Made by a program: the position numbers and the translations under genes. Source: an uncultured Bacteroidales bacterium (lineage in GTDB: Bacteria > Bacteroidota > Bacteroidia > Bacteroidales > UBA932). From it: a stretch of 64,000 nt of DNA. Where the stretch lies: NCBI GenBank assembly GCA_944326235.1, contig CALVDH010000010.1, forward strand, positions 1 to 64,000. The letters run 5' to 3'. The notes beneath the pieces are model-generated. The model made no database searches. It worked only from the letters and a program-made list of their open reading frames with translations, and was not told where the DNA came from. Shown one piece after another: positions 27,912 through 37,365 of this stretch. Positions within the stretch are counted from its first letter, which is position 1. Every line of letters begins with the position of its first letter.

Positions 27912-28460
27912 CTACATCTGGGGCTGAGCCTGAGGAAGCTGCTTGTCGGGAGATATTCCCAGCTCAGCCTTCACCTGTGCGGTGATGTCCATGCTGAGTG
28001 CAGCGTCAAAATAAGGTATCGCGCCGGACGAGAGGTCGAAGACGTAAATCAGTCCGTTGGCCTTGCCCACCTTCGAGACAGCCTCGTTGGCCTTCTGGGA
28101 GATGGGAGCCATGAGCTGCTGCTGCAGGTTGTTCAGGTCCATCTGGGCATTCTGCTGATACTGCTGGAGGCGGGCCTGGAGGTCCTGTATCTCCTGCTGT
28201 TTGGTGGCCAGGACGGAGGGTGTCCAGTTGGCGCTCATCTGCTCATAAGTGGAGATCTTGGTGTTGTACTCCTCGATCATGGCGTTGTAGGTGGTCTGGA
28301 TGTCCTGGTTGAATTTTTCAAGCTGTACGCGTGCGGAGTCCATCTCGTCCATCAGGAATACTACTTCCTGCATGTTGATATGGCCGAATTTCAGTTCCTG
28401 GGCCGTGGCGGTGAAAGCGGCCGCGATCACGCTCAGGGCGATTAAAGTGATTCGTTTCAT
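27912..28460 (-). CDS. OmpH/Skp-family periplasmic chaperone
   Basis: A 182-residue protein with a cleavable signal (MKRITLIALSVIAAAFTATA-Q) and a long coiled coil (about 40-125, rich in Gln and Leu: LATKQQEIQDLQARLQQYQQ). This is the shape of Skp, the trimeric holdase that carries outer-membrane proteins to the Bam complex. The end is a Pro/Gln-rich tail. It lies 68 bp after bamA on the same strand, the usual neighbourhood, and has its own promoter box in that gap. Confidence 0.9.
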   Translation of the reverse strand: MKRITLIALSVIAAAFTATAQELKFGHINMQEVVFLMDEMDSARVQLEKFNQDIQTTYNAMIEEYNTKISTYEQMSANWTPSVLATKQQEIQDLQARLQQYQQNAQMDLNNLQQQLMAPISQKANEAVSKVGKANGLIYVFDLSSGAIPYFDAALSMDITAQVKAELGISPDKQLPQAQPQM

Positions 28461-28496
28461 GTTATTAATTTAAATAGTCTTTGTCTTAATTGGCTG

Positions 28497-28504
28497 CAAA
28501 TGTA
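28497..28504 (-). promoter_or_regulatory. -7 promoter box of ompH
   Basis: TACATTTG on the minus strand lies 36 bp before the ompH start, within the bamA-ompH gap. Confidence 0.6.
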
Positions 28505-28528
28505 GTAAATATTCTGTTACATGAAGCA

Positions 28529-31063
28529 TCAGAACTGCTGACCTATCACGAAATGGAAGTTCGAGCCTCCCCTCTCCTGGTCCTGGACAGGGTCGAAGCC
28601 CCATCCCCAGTCCACTCCGAGCAGTCCGATCATCGGGAGCATGATCCTCACGCCGACTCCGGCCGAGCGCTTGATCTGGAACGGGTTGAATTCCTGTATA
28701 TGCTCCCAGCAGTTTCCTCCCTCAAGGAAGGCCAGCACGAATATCGTGGACTGCGGCTGAAGGACTACGGGGTAGCGCAGCTCTATGGTGAACTTGTCGT
28801 ACACGTGGCCTACGTATATGCCCTCGTCATTGACAGGAGTAAGCGAGTAGTTGGAATAACCGCGGAGGGAGATAATCTCCGAGCCGTAGGTATTGTATCC
28901 CGACATACCGTCTCCGCCGACCTGGTAGCCCTCGAACGGGGAGTAGCCCAGATTCTTGTTGTAATAGCCCAGATAACCGAACTGCGCCCTGGTCATCAGC
29001 ACCAGGTCTCCCACCAGCCGGACGTAGAGGGCTCCCTTGAAGGTCCACTTGTGGTACTCGATCCAGCGGTAGCGGTCCTGGTCCGTCATGTTGATGTAGT
29101 CGGTGCTCTTGTCCCTGAATGCCGAGTAAGGAGGGGTCAGCTGGACGGAGAACTGGAAGTCCGAGCCCTCGCGGGGGTAGATGGCCTGGTCGGTGGAGTT
29201 ACGCGCCAGGGTCAGCTTGTAACTTATGTTGTTGGACTTACCTGTGTCGAAGAGGAAGTTGTACTGCCAGTCATGCAGGTTGTAGGTCTGCCAGCTGAGC
29301 TCGTGGTACAGGACGAAATAGTTGTCGGGCCACTTCAGACGGCTTCCGAGAGCCGCCGCGATGCCGTAGACCTCATAATACTCGTCGGTGTTCTGGATCT
29401 GGTACCAGTAATAGGAGTTGGTCTGACGGGTGTAGTATCCGGTCAGGTTGAACGACGTAGGCTTCTTGCCGAAGAGCCAGGGCTCGATGAAGTTGATGGA
29501 ACCGGCGGTATAGTACGTACCGTTGGTCTGGAACCTCAGGGACAGGGTCTGGGCATCACCCAGGGGCACGGGCCTCCAGGCGCCTTTCTTGAAGAGCCGC
29601 TTGATGGAGAAGTTGTTGAAGCTGACGCCTACCGTACCTACGAAGGAGTAACCGCCCCATCCTCCGGACAGCTCGAACTGCGAGTTGGGTTTCTCGGCCA
29701 CGTTGTAGGAGATGTCCACCGTGTTGTTTATCTGGTTGGGGATGACAGAGTAACCGCGGGTATGGTCCAGAGCCTGCTCGGGGTCGAAGTTGCCCATTGA
29801 GGCTATCTCCCTGAGAGAGCGCTCCAGCATCGACTGGCTGTAGAGGTATCCCGGCTTGGTGAATATCTGGCGGCGGACCACCTTCTCGTTGGTGATGGTG
29901 TTTCCGCTGACGATTATCTTGTTGAAGGTGGCCGGCTTGCCCTCCACCATGCGGAGCTCGACATCCACCGAGTCACCCACGATGTTGGTCTCCACCGGCA
30001 CGATGTTGAAGAAGATGTAGCCCTGGTCGGCATAGAGGGTGTGTATGTCCATGAACTCCTTCTTGGGGTCTCCGAAGAGTCTCTTCTCCAGATTGACCAC
30101 ATCGTACACGTCGCCCTTCTTGATCATGAGTATGCCGTTGAGCTGATCGGCCGTATAGAGGGAGTTTCCGGTCCAGGTGATGTTGCGGAAATAGTAGCGC
30201 TGGCCCTCGTCGATGACGAAGTCTATGCCCAGCCTGTCCTCCTCTATATAATATATGGAGTCCTTGACGATCCTGGCGTCCCGGTAACCGGCCTCGTTGA
30301 AGGCGCTGATGAGGGACTGCTTGTCGTTCTCGTATTCCTTCTCGTTGAATTTCTTGGACTTGAAGAGGTTCCTGATACGCATGTCGCGGGTCTTGGCCAT
30401 GGAGCCGACCAGCTTGCCCTCAGGCACATGGTCGTTGCCGGTGAAGGTTATCGTCTTGATCTTGACCTTGGACTTGCGGTCCACCTTGAAAGTCACCCTC
30501 ACAGCGTTCTTGACCACTGTGTCGTTGACCTGTATGACGTCCACGTCGGCGTTGATGAAGCCCTTCTCCTTGTAATAGTTCTTGATGATGCCGACAGATG
30601 AGCGGAGCACGTAGTCAGAGAGCGGCACTCCACGGCGCAGGCTCAGGCGGTCCTGCAGCTCCGACTGCTCCGAGTTCTTGACCCCCTGGAAGTTCCATCT
30701 GGACACCCTGGGCCTCTCCTGCAGGTGCAGGGCCAGGAAGACGGTGTCTCCTCCGGAGGACAGGGAGTCTATATTGAGGGATACATCGGAAAAATGCCTC
30801 TGCCCCCATATTCTGTTTACAATCGACGTGGCCTGCTCGCCCGGGATGGTTATTTCCATTCCCTCCCGCAGACCGGTCAGGGCTATGATCTGCTGCTCGC
30901 CAAGGTACTTGATGCCCTCTACCTTTATGCCTCCCACGATATATTTGCGGGGATGCGCATAGTCCACCACCAGAGAGGACTGGTTCTGCTGTGCATGGCC
31001 GGCAAATACTGAGCACAGCAGCAGGAGAGGGAGCAAAAGCCTTTTCACCTTCTTCATCTTCAT
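28529..31063 (-). CDS. bamA: Outer membrane protein assembly factor BamA
   Basis: An 844-residue Omp85 protein with signal peptide (LLLPLLLLCSVFAGHA-Q), then about five POTRA domains (about 35-430; for example FTGNDHVPEGKL and GNSLYTADQLNGILMIKKGDVYD) and a 16-stranded barrel. The barrel includes an IVVSGN-type strand, the conserved GGDGMSGYNTYG loop region and a terminal FHFVIGQQF strand. BamA is the central insertase of outer-membrane barrels. The start codon overlaps the uppS stop by 4 bp (ATGA type), so nadK-uppS-bamA form one operon. Confidence 0.97.
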   Translation of the reverse strand: MKMKKVKRLLLPLLLLCSVFAGHAQQNQSSLVVDYAHPRKYIVGGIKVEGIKYLGEQQIIALTGLREGMEITIPGEQATSIVNRIWGQRHFSDVSLNIDSLSSGGDTVFLALHLQERPRVSRWNFQGVKNSEQSELQDRLSLRRGVPLSDYVLRSSVGIIKNYYKEKGFINADVDVIQVNDTVVKNAVRVTFKVDRKSKVKIKTITFTGNDHVPEGKLVGSMAKTRDMRIRNLFKSKKFNEKEYENDKQSLISAFNEAGYRDARIVKDSIYYIEEDRLGIDFVIDEGQRYYFRNITWTGNSLYTADQLNGILMIKKGDVYDVVNLEKRLFGDPKKEFMDIHTLYADQGYIFFNIVPVETNIVGDSVDVELRMVEGKPATFNKIIVSGNTITNEKVVRRQIFTKPGYLYSQSMLERSLREIASMGNFDPEQALDHTRGYSVIPNQINNTVDISYNVAEKPNSQFELSGGWGGYSFVGTVGVSFNNFSIKRLFKKGAWRPVPLGDAQTLSLRFQTNGTYYTAGSINFIEPWLFGKKPTSFNLTGYYTRQTNSYYWYQIQNTDEYYEVYGIAAALGSRLKWPDNYFVLYHELSWQTYNLHDWQYNFLFDTGKSNNISYKLTLARNSTDQAIYPREGSDFQFSVQLTPPYSAFRDKSTDYINMTDQDRYRWIEYHKWTFKGALYVRLVGDLVLMTRAQFGYLGYYNKNLGYSPFEGYQVGGDGMSGYNTYGSEIISLRGYSNYSLTPVNDEGIYVGHVYDKFTIELRYPVVLQPQSTIFVLAFLEGGNCWEHIQEFNPFQIKRSAGVGVRIMLPMIGLLGVDWGWGFDPVQDQERGGSNFHFVIGQQF

Positions 31064-31764
31064 TTGGAGTCGTTCGTTTCTTGGGTTATCTGGTCACCGG
31101 TCTTCCCGAAGCGTCTCTGGCGGGAGGCATAGTCTTCAAGAGCCTTTCGGAACTCGGCTTTGCGAAAATCGGGCCAAAGCACCGGGGTAAAATAAAATTC
31201 GGTGTAGGCACACTGCCACAGGAGGAAGTTGCTTATCCTCTGCTCTCCGCTGGTACGGATCAGCAGGTCCGGGTCAGGAATACCGGCAGTGGCCAGGTAA
31301 TCCCCGTAGCGTCCCTCCGGCGCTCCGTCGGCGGCCCAGCGCTCAGCGGCCTGTTCTATATCCCACCGTCCGCTGTAACTCAGGAAGATAACCAGGCTTA
31401 GGCCGGTGTTGGCGGCAGTCTCGGCCATGGCCCCGTCTATGTCCCGGTTGAGCGCCTCGGAGAGTCTGGAACGGTTGCCCACGACGATGAATCTTATGTT
31501 GTTCTTCTCGAAAGTCGGTCTCTCGTTAAGTATGGACTTGGCCATCAGGTGCATCAGTTCCGTCACCTCCGCCTCGGGACGGGCCCAGTTCTCCTCGGAG
31601 AACGCGAAGAGGCTGAGCCATCTGACCCCCGCCTCCACGGCATACTCGCAGCAGGCCCTTACACTCTCGGTACCCTCATAGTGGCCGTATATCCTCTCCT
31701 TGCCGCGCATCTTAGCCCAGCGTCCGTTTCCGTCCATTATTATCGCGACATGTGTTGGTATCAT
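31060..31764 (-). CDS. uppS: Isoprenyl transferase (undecaprenyl diphosphate synthase)
   Basis: A 234-residue cis-prenyltransferase that builds undecaprenyl diphosphate, the lipid carrier of cell-wall synthesis. The catalytic Asp11 is in AIIMDGNGRWAK, and the conserved end motif is DLLIRTSGEQRISNFLLWQ followed by AYTEFYFTPVLWPDF. Length is slightly short but normal. It overlaps both neighbours by 4 bp (nadK before, bamA after), showing translational coupling. Confidence 0.97.
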   Translation of the reverse strand: MIPTHVAIIMDGNGRWAKMRGKERIYGHYEGTESVRACCEYAVEAGVRWLSLFAFSEENWARPEAEVTELMHLMAKSILNERPTFEKNNIRFIVVGNRSRLSEALNRDIDGAMAETAANTGLSLVIFLSYSGRWDIEQAAERWAADGAPEGRYGDYLATAGIPDPDLLIRTSGEQRISNFLLWQCAYTEFYFTPVLWPDFRKAEFRKALEDYASRQRRFGKTGDQITQETNDSK

Positions 31765-32666
31765 ATTCTTACGTATTTGTTCTTTTCATTTCTGCGGTCC
31801 TCGCCCCACAGCAGCTTCTCGTTAAGGGCCTCGAAGAAGGCATCCCTGCCGAAGCTGACGCAGTTGAGGCCGAAAGGAGCCTTGCGCACCGTTATCCGCC
31901 TCCGCTCAGCGATGCCGGAGGAACGGTTGTCCGCCGATATCATGGTTCCGTGGCCGCTGGAACGGATGACCACCTCTACCACCGACGAGTCGGGGATGAT
32001 GAGGGGCCTCACGTTGAGATTATGCGGGGCCATGGGGGTGATGATGAACACGGACGAGTCCGGCACTGCCACCGGTCCTCCGAAACTGAGCGAGTACGCG
32101 GTGGAGCCGGTAGCCGTGGCTATCAGCAGTCCGTCCGCCCAGTAGGTGGGAATCCTCATCCCGTCTATCAGCACCTCTATTCCTATCATATAAGGCTCGG
32201 AGCGCTGCAGGGTAATCTCATTGAGGGCGTAGGGATAGAAATCCGCAGGCCTGTCCTCGTACGAGACCTCCAGCAGACTCCGTTTCCGTACACTGTAGTC
32301 CCCCGCCAGCATCCGGTCCACTATCCCGCAGCCGGAGTCGCCGCTGCCGGTGGATGTCAGGAAGCCCAGACGCCCGAAATTGATGCCGGCGACCGGGATA
32401 CCGCTGTCCCCCACTATCGTCAGGGCACTGAGGAAGGTGCCGTCCCCGCCCAGGGAGAGGAAGATGTCCACGTCTCCGGGCAGGTCCTCCGGACCGGAGA
32501 ACTCCCCTATGTCCGCCCCTCCGTCCAGTCCGCGCTCCCTGATGCAGGAGGCCAGGGCAGAACAGCACGTCACCCTCACGCCCTTGCGGGCGAGGTGCTC
32601 CAGCAGTGTTCTTATTCTTCCTTCGGCATCCGGGCCGAACTTACGGCCGTATAGGGCGAAATGCAT
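31761..32666 (-). CDS. nadK: NAD kinase
   Basis: A 301-residue enzyme phosphorylating NAD to NADP. The ATP-binding GGDGT is in LSLGGDGTFLSAL (about 68-80), and NGINFGRLGFLT and ATATGSTAYSLSFGGPV are the other family blocks. It is the first gene of nadK-uppS-bamA. An AATATTTG sequence about 30 bp upstream on the minus strand may be its -7 box (one mismatch). Confidence 0.96.
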   Translation of the reverse strand: MHFALYGRKFGPDAEGRIRTLLEHLARKGVRVTCCSALASCIRERGLDGGADIGEFSGPEDLPGDVDIFLSLGGDGTFLSALTIVGDSGIPVAGINFGRLGFLTSTGSGDSGCGIVDRMLAGDYSVRKRSLLEVSYEDRPADFYPYALNEITLQRSEPYMIGIEVLIDGMRIPTYWADGLLIATATGSTAYSLSFGGPVAVPDSSVFIITPMAPHNLNVRPLIIPDSSVVEVVIRSSGHGTMISADNRSSGIAERRRITVRKAPFGLNCVSFGRDAFFEALNEKLLWGEDRRNEKNKYVRI

Positions 32667-32739
32667 TTTCCAAGTGTTAGAAACGTAAAATCAAGTTGCA
32701 AATATTGCGATTTTATTTTAAAAAGATACAGATATTATA

Positions 32740-32747
32740 TAATTTTG
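32740..32747 (+). promoter_or_regulatory. -7 promoter box before the second OmpH-like gene
   Basis: TAATTTTG fits TAnnTTTG; it lies 44 bp before the ATG at 32791 in a strongly AT-rich gap. Confidence 0.6.
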
Positions 32748-32790
32748 TGTGTTTTTTGAAATTTACAATTTAGACCAACATTTTGCAAAT

Positions 32791-33399
32791 ATGAAGAAAG
32801 CCAATCTCATCATCAACATCGTACTGATCGTCGCCGTAGCGGCACTGTTCGTCCTGCACTTCACCGGCAGAGGCAAGGCCTCACAGATCCAGACAGCTGG
32901 AAGCGAGAGTGTTACTGCAACCAAGGGAGACATAGTGTACATCAACCTGGACACCCTCATCAACCAGTATGACATGTACAACGACCTCCGCTCGGAGCTG
33001 CAGGGCAAGCTCAGCGCGATAGAGAACGATATCAACAAGCAGGGACGCGCACTGGAGAACGACATCAAGAGTTTCCAGGAGAAGATGCAGAAGGGTCTGC
33101 TGACCCGCTCCCAGGCCGAGAGCATGAACAACGACCTGGCCCAGCGCGACCAGGACCTGAGGAACCTCACCCAGCAGAAACAGATGGAGATGGCCGAGGA
33201 GGAGAGCGTGATGTTCAATAAGGTGATGGACGCCATAACCACATACGTGGCCGAGTACAACAGGCAGAAGCAGTACTCCCTCATCCTGACCACCACCACA
33301 GCCACCACCACCGTCATCAACGGCAATGCCGGCCTGGACATCACCCAGGACATCCTGAACGGACTCAACGCCGAATATATCAAGAACAGAAACAAATAA
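32791..33399 (+). CDS. OmpH/Skp-like coiled-coil protein with N-terminal membrane anchor
   Basis: A 202-residue protein starting MKKANLIINIVLIVAVAALF, a hydrophobic helix without an obvious cleavage site, so it may stay anchored in the inner membrane facing the periplasm. Residues about 40-160 resemble OmpH: a DIVYINLDTLINQYD start like the Skp core strand, then a long coiled coil (LRSELQGKLSAIENDINKQG). It is distinct from the signal-peptide-bearing OmpH at 27912. It is followed after 7 bp by a glycosyltransferase gene with a TTG start, suggesting a shared transcript. The precise role is unknown. Confidence 0.85.
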   Translation: MKKANLIINIVLIVAVAALFVLHFTGRGKASQIQTAGSESVTATKGDIVYINLDTLINQYDMYNDLRSELQGKLSAIENDINKQGRALENDIKSFQEKMQKGLLTRSQAESMNNDLAQRDQDLRNLTQQKQMEMAEEESVMFNKVMDAITTYVAEYNRQKQYSLILTTTTATTTVINGNAGLDITQDILNGLNAEYIKNRNK

Positions 33400-33406
33400 A
33401 AACACC

Positions 33407-34525
33407 TTGAGAATCGCCATCCTATCGTGCTTTCCTCCCTACCGCGGAGGTATCTCCCAGTTCAACACATCCCTGTATCAGGAACTGGCCGGGAGATGCA
33501 CGGTAGGAGCGTTCAATTTCAAGAGACAGTATCCGGAGTTCCTCTTCCCGGGCAAGACCCAGTACATCGAAGACGGCAGCCGTCCTCCCTTTGAGACATC
33601 CCGGGTACTGGACACGGCCAATCCGCTGTCCTACATCTCCACGGCCAGGACCATCCGCGCATGGAAGCCGGACCTGCTGCTGATGAGATACTGGATGCCG
33701 TACTTCGCCCCGTCCCAGGGATACGTGGCCAGGCACATGGCCCCCGGATGCAAGGTCATCTCGATACTCGACAACGTCATACCGCACGAGCACCATTTCT
33801 TCGACCGTCCGCTGACTACCTATTATATAAATGGTCACGACGGTTTCGTCGTACTGTGCAATGCCGTCCGCGACGACCTCCTGCGCCTGAAGCCGGACGC
33901 CCGCCACATCGTCTCCCCCCACCCGATATACTCCAACTTCGGAGAGAAGGTCCCGAGGGAGCAGGCCTGCCGGACCCTGGGCATAGACCCCGGAAAGAAG
34001 ACACTGCTGTTCTTCGGGCTCATACGCGAGTATAAGGGACTGGACATCCTCCTGGAGGCCTTCTCCACCCTGGACGACAGCTACCAGCTGGTCATCGCAG
34101 GAGAGCCCTACGGTTCCTTCGAGCCGTACGCCAGACTGATTGAGGCCAGTCCCAACCGCAGCCGCATCCACCTCTTCGACCGCTTCATAAGCGACAGCGA
34201 GGTGGCCCCCTTCTTCTGTGCCGCGGACCTCTGCGTCCTCCCCTACCGCTCGGCGACCCAGAGCGGCATCAGCTCCATAGCCTACCATTTTGACCTCCCA
34301 ATGGTCACCACCTCGGTCGGCGGCCTGAAGGAGATGATCGGAGACTCGGGCACGGGAATTGTAACAGACAGCATCAGCCCGGAGGCAGTCCGGGAAGCCG
34401 TCATCAGGTATTTCTCCGACGACAGTATCCGCCGCGGATGCCTGGAGGCCATAGCCGGAGAGAAGGACAGACTCTCGTGGAAGAGATTCTGCTCGAACCT
34501 GCTGGATTTTTACAACAGTCTATAA
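33407..34525 (+). CDS. Glycosyltransferase family 4 protein
   Basis: A 372-residue GT-B glycosyltransferase. The N-terminal Rossmann half begins [19 protein letters not shown], where the GG is the typical acceptor-side loop. The C-terminal half has [19 protein letters not shown] and a sugar-nucleotide site around [20 protein letters not shown]. The only sensible start is TTG (33407); no ATG exists in the first 100 codons that would keep the GG loop. It probably transfers a sugar to a cell-surface glycan, but donor and acceptor cannot be told. purC follows after 16 bp. Confidence 0.88.
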   Translation: MRIAILSCFPPYRGGISQFNTSLYQELAGRCTVGAFNFKRQYPEFLFPGKTQYIEDGSRPPFETSRVLDTANPLSYISTARTIRAWKPDLLLMRYWMPYFAPSQGYVARHMAPGCKVISILDNVIPHEHHFFDRPLTTYYINGHDGFVVLCNAVRDDLLRLKPDARHIVSPHPIYSNFGEKVPREQACRTLGIDPGKKTLLFFGLIREYKGLDILLEAFSTLDDSYQLVIAGEPYGSFEPYARLIEASPNRSRIHLFDRFISDSEVAPFFCAADLCVLPYRSATQSGISSIAYHFDLPMVTTSVGGLKEMIGDSGTGIVTDSISPEAVREAVIRYFSDDSIRRGCLEAIAGEKDRLSWKRFCSNLLDFYNSL

Positions 34526-34541
34526 TAAAACACCATACACC

Positions 34542-35495
34542 ATGAAAGCAATTACACAGACCGCATTCAGTTTCAGCCATCAGACGGGCAAGTACGAGGG
34601 GAAAGTCCGCGACGTCTACACTATCGACGACCGCTACATCGCGATGATAGCTACTGACAGGATCTCGGCATTTGACGTCATCCTGCCCAAGGGAATACCT
34701 TATAAGGGACAAGTGCTCAACCAGATAGCCTCCATGTTCCTGGATGCCACAGCCGACATCGTACAGAACTGGAAGATAGCCTCGCCCGATCCCATGGTGA
34801 CCGTAGGCTACAAGTGCCAGGGTCTGCCCATAGAGATGATCGTCAGGGGCTACCTGACCGGCAGCTCGTGGAGGGCTTACAAGAACGGAGCCCGCGAGAT
34901 CTGCGGAGTACCCATCCCCGACGGCATGCGCGAGCACCAGAAGTTCGAGCACCCCATCATCACCCCGACCACTAAGGCCGAGATAGGCACCCACGACGAG
35001 GACATCTCCAAGGAGGAGATCATCCGCCGCGGTCTGGTATCAGCCGAAGACTACGCCAAGCTCGAGGACTATGCCCTCAGACTCTTCCAGAGAGGCACAG
35101 AGATGGCCGCCCAGCGCGGTCTGATACTCGTGGACACCAAGTACGAGTTCGGCAAGAGAGACGGAGAGCTCTACCTCATCGACGAGATACATACCCCCGA
35201 CTCATCCCGCTACTTCTACGCGGACGGCTACGAGGAGCGCTTCGCCAAGGGCGAGCCCCAGAGGCAGCTCTCCAAGGAGTTTGTCCGTGAGTGGCTGATG
35301 GCCAACGGATTCAGCGGCCAGGCCGGACAGCAGGTGCCCGAGATGACCGACGAGATCGTAGGCAGCATCTCCGACCGCTACATAGAGCTCTTCGAGCACA
35401 TCACCGGAAAGAAGTTCGAGCCCGCCGAATACGGAGAGGATCCCTACGCCCGTATCGAGGCCAACATCAACAACACTCTCGCCCGACTGGTATGA
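34542..35495 (+). CDS. purC: Phosphoribosylaminoimidazolesuccinocarboxamide synthase
   Basis: A 317-residue SAICAR synthetase, the step of purine synthesis that joins aspartate to CAIR. It has [30 protein letters not shown], the [13 protein letters not shown] block and [11 protein letters not shown]...[12 protein letters not shown]. The length of about 317 fits the longer form found in Bacteroidota. Its stop overlaps the next gene's ATG (ATGA), so the LysM gene is coupled to it. Confidence 0.97.
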   Translation: MKAITQTAFSFSHQTGKYEGKVRDVYTIDDRYIAMIATDRISAFDVILPKGIPYKGQVLNQIASMFLDATADIVQNWKIASPDPMVTVGYKCQGLPIEMIVRGYLTGSSWRAYKNGAREICGVPIPDGMREHQKFEHPIITPTTKAEIGTHDEDISKEEIIRRGLVSAEDYAKLEDYALRLFQRGTEMAAQRGLILVDTKYEFGKRDGELYLIDEIHTPDSSRYFYADGYEERFAKGEPQRQLSKEFVREWLMANGFSGQAGQQVPEMTDEIVGSISDRYIELFEHITGKKFEPAEYGEDPYARIEANINNTLARLV

Positions 35496-37300
35496 GACTG
35501 CTGCTGACCGTCCTGCTGGGCCTGATGCTCGCAGCTCCGGCCGCCGTGAGAGCCGGCGCCCAGGAATTCGTGGCCACGCCCGTGGAGATATCCGCCGACA
35601 AGGTCAATGTCAAGGGCACCGTCTACTACCTCCACAAAGTGCTCAAGGGCCACACCCTGTACTCCATCTCGAAAGCCTACGGTGTAGACATAGACGCTAT
35701 CAAGGCTGCCAATCCGTCCCTGTCCGAAGGACTGAAGGCCGGCATGCTGCTCTACATCCCGGAACTCCCCGCCCGGACGGATGCATCCGCGGATACAGCC
35801 GTTCCCGCAGTCAAGGTTACGGCGGAGAACTCCGTACCGGCCGATTCTGAGGTACGCGCCGATGACAAGAAGACCGCCCCCGCCGGAAAGGCCAGGGCCG
35901 CAAAGCAAAAGAAATACCGGAAGTACAATGTAAAATGGTACGAGACCCTGGACGACGTGGCCGTCAAGTTCAATGTCACCACAGAGGCCATCATAGCCCT
36001 CAACGGCATAGACCCTGACTCCGGCAAGCGCATCCGCTCCGTCCTGATTCCGGACAGCGCCTACATGCAGGAGTTCAATGCGGGAAGGATACCGGAAGAC
36101 GGAGAGCCCGGGACCGACCGGGAGGAGCGGACCGCACGCCATGCCGAAGGTCTCACCCCCGCAGAGGAGTCCGTTCCGGCCGAGACCGCGGTCCGGGAAT
36201 GGGAAGTAATCCCCGACCCCAGCGGCACCGAACGCCGGATAACCCTGGTCCTGCCGTTCAATGCCAGCCGACTTACGGGTAGTCTGAACGCCTATACGGC
36301 CGACTTCTACGCCGGAGCGATGATCGCAGCGGCGGACCTCAAGGAAAGGGGACTTTTCACCAACTTCCACCTCAACGTCATCGACATCAACCGCTACGGC
36401 AGCGCATGGGAGCTGGTGGCGGACAACGCCCTCAGCGGCAGTGACCTCATCATCGGCCCCATATCCGAACGGGACATGCAGCCCATAGCCTCATGGGCCC
36501 GGAGCAGGAGAGTGCCGGTGGTATCCCCGCTGGACCTGAAAACAGCCTCCCTCCTGCAGGACAACCCCTGCCTGTACCTCTTTCCCCCTCAGTCGGACCT
36601 GGCCCTGGGACATCAGCTGGACAAGATAGCGGAGGCCTCCCTCAACTCCGACACCACCGAATCCGTGACTGTCATCTACGAGCAGGGCTATGAGCGTTCC
36701 GACCTGGTCCTCCAGACCATGAGCGGACTGGCGGAGAGAGGCATAGCCTTCAAGACCTTCAAGTACGACTTTCTCAGCGGCCGCGGCATCGACTCGCTGA
36801 TGAGCCGGTCGCTGGACACGGTCCTGGTCAACCGGGTGATCATCCCCTCCATGAGCGAGGCCTTCATCACCGACGCCCTCCGCAACCTCAGCCTCATCCA
36901 GAGTTCCCGCGGATACATCATTGACGTCTACGGCCTGAGCCGCTGGAAGAGCTTCGAGACAGTGGAGCAGGACTATTTCCATGCCCTCGACCTGCGCCTG
37001 GCCATGTCCTACCACATAGACTACAACTCCCCGGAGGTCATGGACTTCATCCACAAGTACAGGGCCGCCTTCAACACAGAGCCCACATCCTTCGCATTCC
37101 AGGGATACGACATCATGACATTCTTCGTGGAGGCCATGAACACCCTGGGCAGGGACTTCCCGGACGGCATAGCCCGCGTAAGGAGGAATCTGCTGCAGTC
37201 GGACGTGATGTTCGAAGAGGTCAGCCCCGGCTCCGGCTACCAGAACACGGCGTTCAAGGACATCTGCTTCACCTCGGGGTGGAGAGTCCTCAACGAATAA
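35492..37300 (+). CDS. LysM protein with periplasmic-binding-protein-like domain
   Basis: A 602-residue secreted protein: signal peptide 1-25 ([21 protein letters not shown]), LysM module 1 (about 44-88, [20 protein letters not shown]), a Lys/Ala-rich linker, and LysM module 2 (about 146-190, weaker). From about 240 it reads like a type-1 periplasmic binding fold ([42 protein letters not shown]). LysM modules bind peptidoglycan, so it is likely a periplasmic, wall-associated protein; whether the C-terminal part binds a small ligand is unknown. The start chosen overlaps the purC stop and gives a good signal peptide. A terminator follows. Confidence 0.88.
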   Translation: MRLLLTVLLGLMLAAPAAVRAGAQEFVATPVEISADKVNVKGTVYYLHKVLKGHTLYSISKAYGVDIDAIKAANPSLSEGLKAGMLLYIPELPARTDASADTAVPAVKVTAENSVPADSEVRADDKKTAPAGKARAAKQKKYRKYNVKWYETLDDVAVKFNVTTEAIIALNGIDPDSGKRIRSVLIPDSAYMQEFNAGRIPEDGEPGTDREERTARHAEGLTPAEESVPAETAVREWEVIPDPSGTERRITLVLPFNASRLTGSLNAYTADFYAGAMIAAADLKERGLFTNFHLNVIDINRYGSAWELVADNALSGSDLIIGPISERDMQPIASWARSRRVPVVSPLDLKTASLLQDNPCLYLFPPQSDLALGHQLDKIAEASLNSDTTESVTVIYEQGYERSDLVLQTMSGLAERGIAFKTFKYDFLSGRGIDSLMSRSLDTVLVNRVIIPSMSEAFITDALRNLSLIQSSRGYIIDVYGLSRWKSFETVEQDYFHALDLRLAMSYHIDYNSPEVMDFIHKYRAAFNTEPTSFAFQGYDIMTFFVEAMNTLGRDFPDGIARVRRNLLQSDVMFEEVSPGSGYQNTAFKDICFTSGWRVLNE

Positions 37301-37307
37301 ATGAAAG

Positions 37308-37349
37308 AAGGTCCGCCACACGACGAATGTGACGGACCTTCCTGTTTTT
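37308..37349 (+). terminator. Terminator after the LysM gene
   Basis: An 8-bp stem AAGGTCCG/CGGACCTT (37308-37315 with 37333-37340), extended by inner CACA/TGTG pairing, is followed by CCTGTTTTT. Confidence 0.8.
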
Positions 37350-37365
37350 CAGACGCCGCAGGAGC

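Noticed and set aside
35291..35491. Extension of the LysM gene into purC
   Set aside because: ATG 35492 gives a clean signal peptide and overlaps the purC stop as a coupled start.
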